Positions 1 through 5,515 of a stretch of DNA of 7,683 nt are shown here, piece after piece (within the stretch, counting starts at the first letter, position 1; every line of letters starts with the position of its first letter). This DNA is from Thermodesulfatator sp. (lineage in GTDB: Bacteria > Desulfobacterota > Thermodesulfobacteria > Thermodesulfobacteriales > Thermodesulfobacteriaceae): positions 1-7,683 of the forward strand of contig JALWWR010000036.1 in NCBI GenBank assembly GCA_026993045.1. The letters are read 5' to 3'. A model generated the notes under the pieces. That model searched no databases. It worked only from the letters and a program-made list of their open reading frames with translations, and had not been told where the DNA came from. The position numbers were made by a program, and so were the translations under genes.

Positions 1-723
1 CTGAGCCTCTAGGAGCTTCAAGCTTTCAAAGCGCCAGACACTCATTAAAAAGAAGGCTGCGGTCTCGGCCCGGAGGATGTAAGGGCCTAGATCCAGAGGT
101 AAAAAGGCCTGTTCCTTCAGGTATTCGATTTCTTCTTCCGCTAGGCCCCCTTCCGGGCCTACTAGCAAGAAGATCTCTCGGGGCAAGGGTTCCAAGGCCT
201 GGGAAAGGGGCTGGCCTCCCTTTTCACAGGCAAAATATCGAAAAGGAAAGGGGTGGGTAGCCAGGGCCTCCAATTTTTCTGGAGGGTGGATTTCCGGGAG
301 CCAGAGACGGCCGCTTTGTTTAAGGGCCTGGATAGCCCTCCGCTTTAGTCTCTCAAGGAGCCTTTCTCCAGGACGAGCCACGGTATACCGGCTGAGATAG
401 GGGTAAAGGCTCCCTATGCCCAGTTCCACAGCCTTTTCTACCAGGTATTCCGTTCGTCCTCCTTTACGTAAGGGTAGGCCGAAGTGGAAGCGATAGGGAC
501 TGGGAGGTTCCCTCCGGCGGCGGTCTTGCACCAAGACCTCCACCTTCCTTTTTTCTACCCGTTCTAAGACGGCCTCCCATTCCTCTCCCCGGCCGTTAAG
601 AAGGGCTATCTTTTGGCCCCTCCTTAATCTTAGGACCTCTCGCAAATGGTGGGCCTCTTCTGGAGGAAGGGGCTGAATTTGGCCCGGAAGGATCTGGGGG
701 GAATAAAAACGGGGGAGGGTCAT
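1..723 (-). CDS. rsmE: 16S rRNA (uracil-1498-N3)-methyltransferase RsmE, 3' end cut by window edge
   Basis: Translating the minus strand from an ATG at 721-723 gives 241 residues with no stop before the window edge. RsmE is a SPOUT-class methyltransferase that uses S-adenosylmethionine to methylate N3 of U1498 in 16S rRNA. Visible signatures are an N-terminal PUA-like part (about residues 1-70, with HHLREVLRLRRGQ), the block TEYLVEKAVELG (111-122), QSGR (156-159), the SAM-site loop GPEGG (189-193) and the C-terminal knot motif LGPYILRAETAA (212-223). Family members are usually about 240-250 residues, so only a few C-terminal residues should be missing. The ATG overlaps the TGA of the upstream DUF364 gene (ATGA). 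No good Shine-Dalgarno lies at normal spacing; the nearest AAGG is 13-14 nt upstream. Translational coupling is therefore likely. The identity is secure from motifs and length; the exact C-terminus is not visible. Confidence 0.95.
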   Translation of the reverse strand, partial: MTLPRFYSPQILPGQIQPLPPEEAHHLREVLRLRRGQKIALLNGRGEEWEAVLERVEKRKVEVLVQDRRRREPPSPYRFHFGLPLRKGGRTEYLVEKAVELGIGSLYPYLSRYTVARPGERLLERLKRRAIQALKQSGRLWLPEIHPPEKLEALATHPFPFRYFACEKGGQPLSQALEPLPREIFLLVGPEGGLAEEEIEYLKEQAFLPLDLGPYILRAETAAFFLMSVWRFESLKLLEAQ

Positions 724-1457
724 ATCCGAAGGTTTACCTTCTCGAGCCCTTCCCGCAAAGAAGGAAAACCTTTGGCTTGAGCCACTTGCCGGAAGACGAA
801 CTCCGGGGACCGGACCCGTATCCCGGAAAGGAGGGTGATAGGGGTGAAACGGAAGGCCTCTGGGAAAAGGGGGGTGGAAGGTCCCAGCAGGACTACTTCC
901 CGGGCCTTCTTGATCAGGGAAAGGAGGTCTTCTAAAGTCTGGTTAAGGAGGGTGGTGGCGGAGATCAAGACTAAATTGGCCTCTGGAAGGTAGCGAGGAA
1001 GGTCGCTCTCGGAGTAAAATCCCGGGACCCTTTCTTCTCGTTCGAAGATCCAGAGGGTCTTGACCTTTCCGGAAAGTTTCCGCACCAAGGGTTCGAAATA
1101 TCCAATCATGGCCACCTGGTCTTCCCGGTCCAGATTAAGGCTTTCTAGGAGGTCTCCGCTAAGGAAAGGCTGAGGACGAGAGCCCCCCAAGGCGTTAAGG
1201 ACCGCTAAAGCTACGGTCCGTTCCAAAGGGTGGGGGGAAAGGAGACCTTTTAGCACCAGATCCGCCGGACGATCCCAAAAAGAGGTTTCCCGGGGAAGGA
1301 GTTCACAACAGCCAGGCTCAAACCAGGTGAAGGCCAACCCGCAGAGCCCTTCGGAAAGCTCCACCGCGGTGTAACCCAGGCCGATACAGATTCTTTGGAG
1401 GACTTTGCCTCGGGCTAGAGGCAGCCCGGCTTCAAGAAGCCGCTTTAGCAGCTTCAT
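720..1457 (-). CDS. DUF364/DUF4213-family protein (putative metal-chelation family)
   Basis: About 245 residues, matching my recollection of the DUF4213 + DUF364 two-domain family. An N-terminal enolase-like part carries IGLGYTAVEL and CGLAF; a C-terminal Rossmann-like part carries AMIGYFEPLV, ISATTLLNQTLEDLL and VVLLGPSTPLFPEAF. Pfam describes these domains only as putative heavy-metal chelation, and no reaction is established. Four cysteines lie in the first third, including an adjacent pair in EPGCCELL, which could bind metal (inference). No signal peptide or membrane helix is seen, so the protein is probably cytoplasmic. The start is ambiguous. The ATG at 1455-1457 is chosen, but an in-frame TTG two codons upstream (1461-1463) sits 6 nt after an AAAGG, whereas the ATG is 12 nt from it. 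Either start lies inside the end of the mrp gene (26 or 32 nt overlap), and the stop overlaps the rsmE start. Tight coupling to mrp hints at a role in metal or Fe-S handling (inference). Confidence 0.83.
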   Translation of the reverse strand: MKLLKRLLEAGLPLARGKVLQRICIGLGYTAVELSEGLCGLAFTWFEPGCCELLPRETSFWDRPADLVLKGLLSPHPLERTVALAVLNALGGSRPQPFLSGDLLESLNLDREDQVAMIGYFEPLVRKLSGKVKTLWIFEREERVPGFYSESDLPRYLPEANLVLISATTLLNQTLEDLLSLIKKAREVVLLGPSTPLFPEAFRFTPITLLSGIRVRSPEFVFRQVAQAKGFPSLREGLEKVNLRI

Positions 1458-2502
1458 GTTCAAACACAGCCTTTATCACCTTTTCCGCAAGGTCCAAAAA
1501 GAGTCCTTGGGCCTCCGAGTCTTTCTCAAGGGCCACCGGCTCTCGTTTTTGATTTATGGCCGGGATTAAGGGGATGCGGGCCAAAAGCGGCACCCTTAAC
1601 TCTCGGGAAAGTTTGGAACCACCCCCTTCACCAAAGACCGGGATTTCTTGCCCTTCCACCTTGAGATAGGCCATATTTTCAATCAGACCCAGCACCGGGA
1701 CCCCCAAGTCTTCAAACATCTTGGCGCACCGACGCACGTCTGCCACCGAAAGCTCCTGGGGAGTGGTGACCATCAAGGCCCCTTTAGGTTGATAGACCTG
1801 GCAAACCGAAAGCGGGGCGTCCCCAGTGCCTGGGGGAAGATCCACCAGGAGAAAGTCTAGGGGCCCCCATTCCACTACTTCGGCCATCTCCCGCAAGGCC
1901 TTTCCCACCAGAGGGCCGCGCCAGATAAAGGGCTGGCCCGGAGGGGCCAAGAAGGCAAAACTCATTACTTTTACCCCATGGCGCACCAGGGGTTGGATCT
2001 TTCCTTCCCTTACCTCCGGCCTTTCCTCTTCCGAAAAACCCATCAGCAACGGCACGTTGGGACCGTAAAGATCGGCGTCCATAAGACCGGCTTTGAAACC
2101 TTTTAACTGTAACGCCACCGCTAGATTGACCGCCACCGTGCTTTTGCCTACTCCGCCTTTCCCGCTGGCCACCGCCAGGACGAACCGTACGTCTCGAATT
2201 CCTAAATGTTCCTTTTTAGGCTTTGCCCCAAAGATCCGGGCCCTTTCCTCCGGGGTCATAACCGCAAGCTCCACCTCTACTTCCGAGACCCCGGGGACCG
2301 AGAGGACCGCTTGCCGGACATCTTCGGCGATTTTCCGCTTGAGGGGACAGCCTCCAGTGGTAAGGGCCACCACCACCTTGACCCGTCCCTCTGGAAGGAC
2401 CTCTACTTCCCGAATCATTCCCAGCGAGACCAGGTCCCGCTGAAGCTCAGGGTCTTTAACCTGTTTTAAGACCTCTAAGATCTTTTCCCGGCGAACCTCC
2501 AT
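1432..2502 (-). CDS. mrp: Mrp/ApbC/NBP35-family P-loop ATPase with N-terminal DUF59 domain; lacks CxxC
   Basis: 356 residues. The first ~80 form a MIP18/DUF59 domain, with DPELQRDLVSLGMI and a conserved cysteine in GGCPLK (C52). The MinD/Mrp-type ATPase follows: deviant Walker A SGKGGVGKST (113-122, signature Lys115), DADLYGPNVPLLMG (142-155), RGPLVGKAL, and Walker B/switch region LLVDLPPGTGD (218-228), then TTPQELSVADVRR and ENMAYL. This family carries or inserts Fe-S clusters onto apoproteins as a dimer in the cytoplasm. Many members bridge the cluster with a CxxC pair just after the ENM motif. Here that stretch reads KVEGQEIPVFGEGGG with no cysteine, and the only cysteines are C52, C234 and C259. 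Cluster handling therefore has to be questioned. The ATG follows the dapB stop after 1 nt, with AGAGG 7 nt upstream. Family assignment is firm; the biochemical role is less so. Confidence 0.93.
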   Translation of the reverse strand: MEVRREKILEVLKQVKDPELQRDLVSLGMIREVEVLPEGRVKVVVALTTGGCPLKRKIAEDVRQAVLSVPGVSEVEVELAVMTPEERARIFGAKPKKEHLGIRDVRFVLAVASGKGGVGKSTVAVNLAVALQLKGFKAGLMDADLYGPNVPLLMGFSEEERPEVREGKIQPLVRHGVKVMSFAFLAPPGQPFIWRGPLVGKALREMAEVVEWGPLDFLLVDLPPGTGDAPLSVCQVYQPKGALMVTTPQELSVADVRRCAKMFEDLGVPVLGLIENMAYLKVEGQEIPVFGEGGGSKLSRELRVPLLARIPLIPAINQKREPVALEKDSEAQGLFLDLAEKVIKAVFEHEAAKAAS

Positions 2503-2503
2503 C

Positions 2504-3316
2504 TTAGACCTCTTTCAGTCCTAAAACATCGTGCATATCGTAAACTCCAGGGGCCTTTCCTACCACCCATAAGGCCGCCCGCACCGCTCCCCGGGCAAAG
2601 GTGTCCCGGCTCGCGGCTCGGTGGGTAAGCTCCAGCCTTTCCCCAGGCCCGGCAAAGAGCACGGTATGTTCTCCCACGATTTCCCCGGCCCGGATAGTCT
2701 GGATCCCAATCTCTTTTCGAGGCCGTTCACCGATGATCCCCTCCCGGCAGAAGCGAAAAGTGGAATCGTCCCAGCCCAGAGTGCGGGCAATAACCTGGGC
2801 TAAGGCCAGGGCTGTGCCGCTCGGAGCGTCTTTTTTCAACCGGTGATGGGCCTCCACAATCTCAATATCGAAGTCCTCCCCTAGGATCCGGGTGGCCAAC
2901 TCCACCAGCTTGTAAAGGAGGTTGATCCCCAGACTCATATTGTAGGCCTGAACCAAGGGAAAATGTTCCCGAGCTAAGGCGTGGATCTCGGAAAGCTCTT
3001 CCTTGGAAAATCCAGTGGTCCCCATCACCATGGCCTTTCCATACTGGGCGTTAATCCGAGCGTGCTCCAAAGAGGCGGTATGAAAGGTGAAATCTATGAG
3101 GACTTCGCCCTTATCGATCACCTTTTCCAGGTGGTCGGCGATAATCACTCCGGTTTTCTCTGGAAGCCCTAAAACTTCCGCCACGTCCTTTCCTACCGCC
3201 GGACTCTCTGGATGTTCAAAGGCCGCCGCCAGAGTGATGCCTTCGGTCTTTAAGATATTACGAATGATGGTAGATCCCATACGCCCTGCGGCCCCTGCTA
3301 CCACCGCCTTTACCAT
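2504..3316 (-). CDS. dapB: 4-hydroxy-tetrahydrodipicolinate reductase
   Basis: 270 residues, full length for DapB. It reduces the product of DapA to tetrahydrodipicolinate with NAD(P)H, the second dedicated step toward DAP and lysine in the cytoplasm. Seen directly: the N-terminal nucleotide-binding loop GAAGRMGSTI (8-17); Glu34 at the end of the second strand, a position where an acidic residue usually favours NADH or dual use; DFT (75-77); GTTGFS (99-104); NMSLGINLL (126-134); and the family signature EAHHRLKKDAPSGTA (155-169), with catalytic His157/His158 and Lys161 by alignment to the E. coli enzyme. The start is fixed by a near-perfect Shine-Dalgarno, GGAGGAGGTG, ending 4 nt before the ATG. 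It follows the small exported-protein gene after 32 nt and precedes mrp by 1 nt. Confidence 0.98.
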   Translation of the reverse strand: MVKAVVAGAAGRMGSTIIRNILKTEGITLAAAFEHPESPAVGKDVAEVLGLPEKTGVIIADHLEKVIDKGEVLIDFTFHTASLEHARINAQYGKAMVMGTTGFSKEELSEIHALAREHFPLVQAYNMSLGINLLYKLVELATRILGEDFDIEIVEAHHRLKKDAPSGTALALAQVIARTLGWDDSTFRFCREGIIGERPRKEIGIQTIRAGEIVGEHTVLFAGPGERLELTHRAASRDTFARGAVRAALWVVGKAPGVYDMHDVLGLKEV

Positions 3317-3320
3317 GTTT

Positions 3321-3330
3321 CACCTCCTCC
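3321..3330 (-). promoter_or_regulatory. Strong Shine-Dalgarno of dapB
   Basis: Read on the minus strand the bases are GGAGGAGGTG, ending 4 nt before the dapB ATG. This is close to a full match to the anti-Shine-Dalgarno. It fixes the dapB start and suggests efficient independent initiation, unlike neighbours that rely on overlap coupling. Confidence 0.85.
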
Positions 3331-3348
3331 TTTAGCCTAAATTGGATC

Positions 3349-3678
3349 TTAGTATCCGGCCTGACCTGGTAACACCATCTTTTGAAAGCCCAAAGGGACT
3401 CTAAAATAGTTTTGTCGCATCCTCTCCATGGAGGCCCGGATAGCCTCCGGGGTTATTACCAGATAGCTCCGCTCTTTAGGCCTAACGGTATAAATGACTC
3501 GCTGGCGAGCGTCGATAATGGTGTAGACCTCGGCCTCCCCCATCCGGGAAAGGGGGCCTTCACAGGCCCAGTAATGCTCTTTTCCGGTAGCGTCCTTCCA
3601 AGTGATCAACATGCCAGCTTGGGCTCCGGCCAGGCCCAGCAATACCCCAAAGATACCTATCCAGATCCAGTAACGCAT
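3349..3678 (-). CDS. Small exported protein of unknown function
   Basis: 109 residues, not confidently recognised. Residues 1-21 look like a Sec signal peptide: Arg2, then a hydrophobic run WIWIGIFGVLLGLAG and a plausible cleavage site after AQA (residue 21). There is no lipobox cysteine, so a soluble periplasmic or secreted product of about 88 residues is expected. The mature part has ITWKDATGKEHYW, a single Cys39, and a central block VIYTVRPKERSYLVITPEAI followed by a Met/Arg-rich helix-like stretch. That block loosely resembles periplasmic DUF4412-type proteins, in which a similar strand pattern precedes a line like 'MPDQKKYME'; this is a weak, remembered similarity. The ATG at 3676-3678 has AGGAG about 6 nt upstream, the dapA stop is 11 nt away and dapB follows by 32 nt. 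It is therefore a genuine operon member between two lysine-pathway genes. No metabolic role can be read from it. Confidence 0.8.
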   Translation of the reverse strand: MRYWIWIGIFGVLLGLAGAQAGMLITWKDATGKEHYWACEGPLSRMGEAEVYTIIDARQRVIYTVRPKERSYLVITPEAIRASMERMRQNYFRVPLGFQKMVLPGQAGY

Positions 3679-3689
3679 AAACTCTCCTT

Positions 3690-4622
3690 TTAAACTAGTT
3701 TGTAGTCAGCCAAAATGGCTTTGAGTTTCTCTAAGTTGGCCTCGTTCATAGGGGCTAGAGGCAAGCGCACCTCCGGACTCTCGATCCGGCCCATAAGCCA
3801 GAGAGCAGTCTTAGCCGGGACCGGATTGGTCTCCAAGAACATGGCCTTAAACAAGGGATAAAGCTTGAAATGGAGTTTACGGGCCTTTTCCCACTGGCCT
3901 TTAAGGCAGGCGTTCATGAGTTGGGCCATTTCGCGGGGCACGATGTTGGCCGCCACCGAGATCACCCCGTGGCCCCCTAGGGCCATCAGGCTATAGGCCG
4001 TAAAGTCGTCTCCTGAAAAGACCCGAAACTTGTTCCCGCAAAGCCGAAAGATTTCGGTGGCCTGTTTCATGCATCCGGTGGCCTCTTTGATAGCCACGAT
4101 GTTTTTAATCTTAGAAAGACGCGCCACTGTCTCCGGGGCCAGGCTTACACTGGTGCGGCCTGGGACGTTATAAAGGATGATAGGGATTTTTACGGCCTTG
4201 GCTACGGCCTCGTAATGGCGAAAAAGCCCCTCTTGGGTGGGTTTGTTGTAGTATGGGGTGACCATGAGGACCGCATCCGCCCCCATCTCTTTGGCCATTT
4301 GGGTAAGCTCGATGGAGGCCGCGGTGTTATTAGTGCCGGTTCCAAGGACTACCGGGACCTTGCCTTTGGCTTCTTCCAGCGCAATCTCAAAGACCCGGGC
4401 CTTTTCTTCCTTGGAGAGGGTGGCGGACTCTCCGGTGGTGCCTACCACTACCAAACCGTGGGTCTTTTCTTTGAGATGCCACCGTATCAGTTCTCGGAAC
4501 CCCTCTTCGTCCACCTTTCCCTCTTTAAAGGGGGTTACGATAGCCACCAAGGAACCTTTAAGATCTTCCGGCCCAAAGGTTTTGACCTTTCGGCGAGGAT
4601 TTTTCCTTGAGGCACAAGGCAT
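3690..4622 (-). CDS. dapA: 4-hydroxy-tetrahydrodipicolinate synthase
   Basis: 310 residues. DapA condenses pyruvate with L-aspartate-4-semialdehyde, the first committed step to DAP and lysine. It is a TIM-barrel class I aldolase, normally a cytoplasmic tetramer. Seen: VAIVTPF (26-32), GTTGES (61-66, Thr62/Thr63 of the catalytic triad), YYNKPTQ (124-130), YNVPGRT (151-157; Tyr151 completes the triad, Arg156 binds the semialdehyde carboxylate), and VAIKEATG (176-183) with Schiff-base Lys179. Compared with E. coli, the lysine-feedback positions His53, His56 and Glu84 are Lys71, Lys74 and Ala102, the pattern of lysine-insensitive enzymes (inference). The chosen ATG has AAGGAGGT 5 nt upstream and no later in-frame ATG precedes the core. 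It gives about 18-20 extra basic residues (MPCASRKNPRRKVK) compared with typical DapA. The upstream spacer of 74 nt is the largest in the window. Confidence 0.98.
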   Translation of the reverse strand: MPCASRKNPRRKVKTFGPEDLKGSLVAIVTPFKEGKVDEEGFRELIRWHLKEKTHGLVVVGTTGESATLSKEEKARVFEIALEEAKGKVPVVLGTGTNNTAASIELTQMAKEMGADAVLMVTPYYNKPTQEGLFRHYEAVAKAVKIPIILYNVPGRTSVSLAPETVARLSKIKNIVAIKEATGCMKQATEIFRLCGNKFRVFSGDDFTAYSLMALGGHGVISVAANIVPREMAQLMNACLKGQWEKARKLHFKLYPLFKAMFLETNPVPAKTALWLMGRIESPEVRLPLAPMNEANLEKLKAILADYKLV

Positions 4623-4627
4623 GAGGG

Positions 4628-4635
4628 ACCTCCTT
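4628..4635 (-). promoter_or_regulatory. Shine-Dalgarno that fixes the dapA start
   Basis: The minus strand reads AAGGAGGT, then CCCTC, then the ATG. This essentially consensus site at 5-nt spacing supports the upstream ATG, and hence the unusual N-terminal extension of DapA. Confidence 0.85.
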
Positions 4636-4640
4636 AGCGG

Positions 4641-4673
4641 TTTTAGATTTTTAATAACTTAAATGTTCTAAAA
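4641..4673 (-). promoter_or_regulatory. AT-rich imperfect palindrome upstream of dapA (possible operator or leader)
   Basis: Two nested inverted repeats share one centre: TTTTAGA at 4641-4647 with TCTAAAA at 4667-4673, and TTTAA at 4650-4654 with TTAAA at 4659-4663, around a 4-nt loop. Small unpaired bulges (2 and 3 nt) separate the two arms. The element ends 5 bp upstream of the dapA Shine-Dalgarno, in a stretch far more AT-rich than the genes around it. It could be a repressor operator, part of an internal promoter, or chance in AT-rich DNA. As RNA, the nearly all-A/U stem would be weak in a thermophile. Confidence 0.3.
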
Positions 4674-4711
4674 AAACTAGCCCCCAGAGATCCTGGTCAA
4701 TCCTTTAGGGC
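4670..4711 (-). terminator. Weak hairpin plus T-run after dapF (possible partial terminator/attenuator)
   Basis: On the minus strand, CCAG and CTGG (4696-4693 and 4687-4684) pair around a 5-nt loop. Flanking GCCC (4711-4708) and GGGC (4683-4680) can extend the stem across an 11-nt one-sided bulge. TAG and then seven T residues (4676-4670) follow. The layout resembles an intrinsic terminator overlapping the dapF stop, but the helices are only 4 bp each and the bulge is large. At most I expect partial termination or attenuation before dapA. Confidence 0.25.
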
Positions 4712-5515
4712 TTCGGAATAAAGTTCCCCCCGATAGATAAAACGGGCCTCTCCTTGAAGGAAGATCTGATCCCCTTCGATAAAGATTTGTAACTTTTCGC
4801 CCCCTTTGGTCTTCACCGTTACGGGCGAGGAGACCTTTCCCAATCGATAGGCCACATAGGCCGCGGCGCTGGCTCCGGTACCGCAGGCCAGGGTTTCGTC
4901 TTCCACCCCCCTCTCATAGGTCCGCACCGCGATCTCTTGGGGAGCCAGCTCTTGGACGAAGTTTACGTTGGTCCCCGCGGGAGCAAAGGCCGGGTGAAAC
5001 CTCAAGGCCCGCCCCCACTCTCTCACCGGAACCCCCTCCAGATCCTCTACCCAGATCACCAGATGAGGGACCCCGGTGTTCACAAAATGCCCCCGCCACC
5101 TTCGGCCTTGGTCTTCCAAGGTGAGATCCAGTTTGAGATCCTGGGGCGGGGTGAGCTGGACCTTGACCTTATCTCCTTCTACTTCGGCCTGGATCTCCCC
5201 GGCCAAGGTCTCAAAGATCAAAGGACTTTTTCCTAAGCCCTCTTCCACCGCAAAACGGGCCGCGCACCGGCCTCCGTTTCCGCACATCTCAGCCTCAGAA
5301 CCGTCGGCATTAAAAAAACGCCAGCGGAAGGCATGATGGGGCTTGCGGGGAGGTTCCAGAAGGATTAAGCCGTCGGCGCCTACCGAAAGCCGTCGCCGAC
5401 AGAGTTTTCGGGCCCAATAGGGGCCTTGGTCCGGGGAAAGGGCTCCTGAAAAGTTGTTGATCAAAATGAAATCGTTCCCCGAGGCCTGCATTTTAGTAAA
5501 ACGGAGGGGCTTCAT
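4697..5515 (-). CDS. dapF: Diaminopimelate epimerase
   Basis: 272 residues, normal for DapF, a cofactor-independent two-base racemase that converts LL-DAP to meso-DAP for lysine and peptidoglycan. The two symmetric half-domains each supply a catalytic cysteine: MCGNGGRC (Cys78) and ACGTGA (Cys211). Other substrate-binding signatures are ASGNDF (11-16), GADGL (46-50), NADGSEAE (69-76), NTGVPH (146-151), GTNVNF (181-186) and YERGVEDET (200-208). The ATG overlaps the aroB stop as ATGA, with AAAGGAG about 8 nt upstream. Nothing is missing or frameshifted. Its presence shows an L,L-DAP intermediate, so the organism uses the succinylase, acetylase or, more likely for this kind of bacterium, DapL aminotransferase variant rather than the dehydrogenase-only route. 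The aminotransferase itself is not in this window. Confidence 0.98.
   Translation of the reverse strand: MKPLRFTKMQASGNDFILINNFSGALSPDQGPYWARKLCRRRLSVGADGLILLEPPRKPHHAFRWRFFNADGSEAEMCGNGGRCAARFAVEEGLGKSPLIFETLAGEIQAEVEGDKVKVQLTPPQDLKLDLTLEDQGRRWRGHFVNTGVPHLVIWVEDLEGVPVREWGRALRFHPAFAPAGTNVNFVQELAPQEIAVRTYERGVEDETLACGTGASAAAYVAYRLGKVSSPVTVKTKGGEKLQIFIEGDQIFLQGEARFIYRGELYSEALKD

Noticed and set aside
1..720. Apparent gene-free stretch at the left end
   Set aside because: It is filled by rsmE on the minus strand. The gene simply has no stop codon within the window.
1432..1463. Frameshift or gene fusion between mrp and the DUF364 gene
   Set aside because: Both products are full length for their families and each has its own start or stop. 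This is an ordinary coupled overlap.
2093..2443. Plus-strand reading frame of 116 codons opposite mrp
   Set aside because: It mirrors the conserved mrp frame. The Thr/Arg/Ser-rich product resembles no family and no promoter or ribosome site is seen.
4215..4662. Two overlapping plus-strand reading frames of 131 and 134 codons opposite dapA
   Set aside because: They are antisense to a clearly conserved dapA, have no ribosome site or recognisable domains, and have low-complexity Ser/Arg/Pro-rich translations typical of shadow frames.
4623..4696. Lysine riboswitch or other large leader RNA ahead of dapA
   Set aside because: The spacer is only 74 nt and contains none of the conserved internal-loop blocks of the lysine riboswitch, which needs well over 150 nt.
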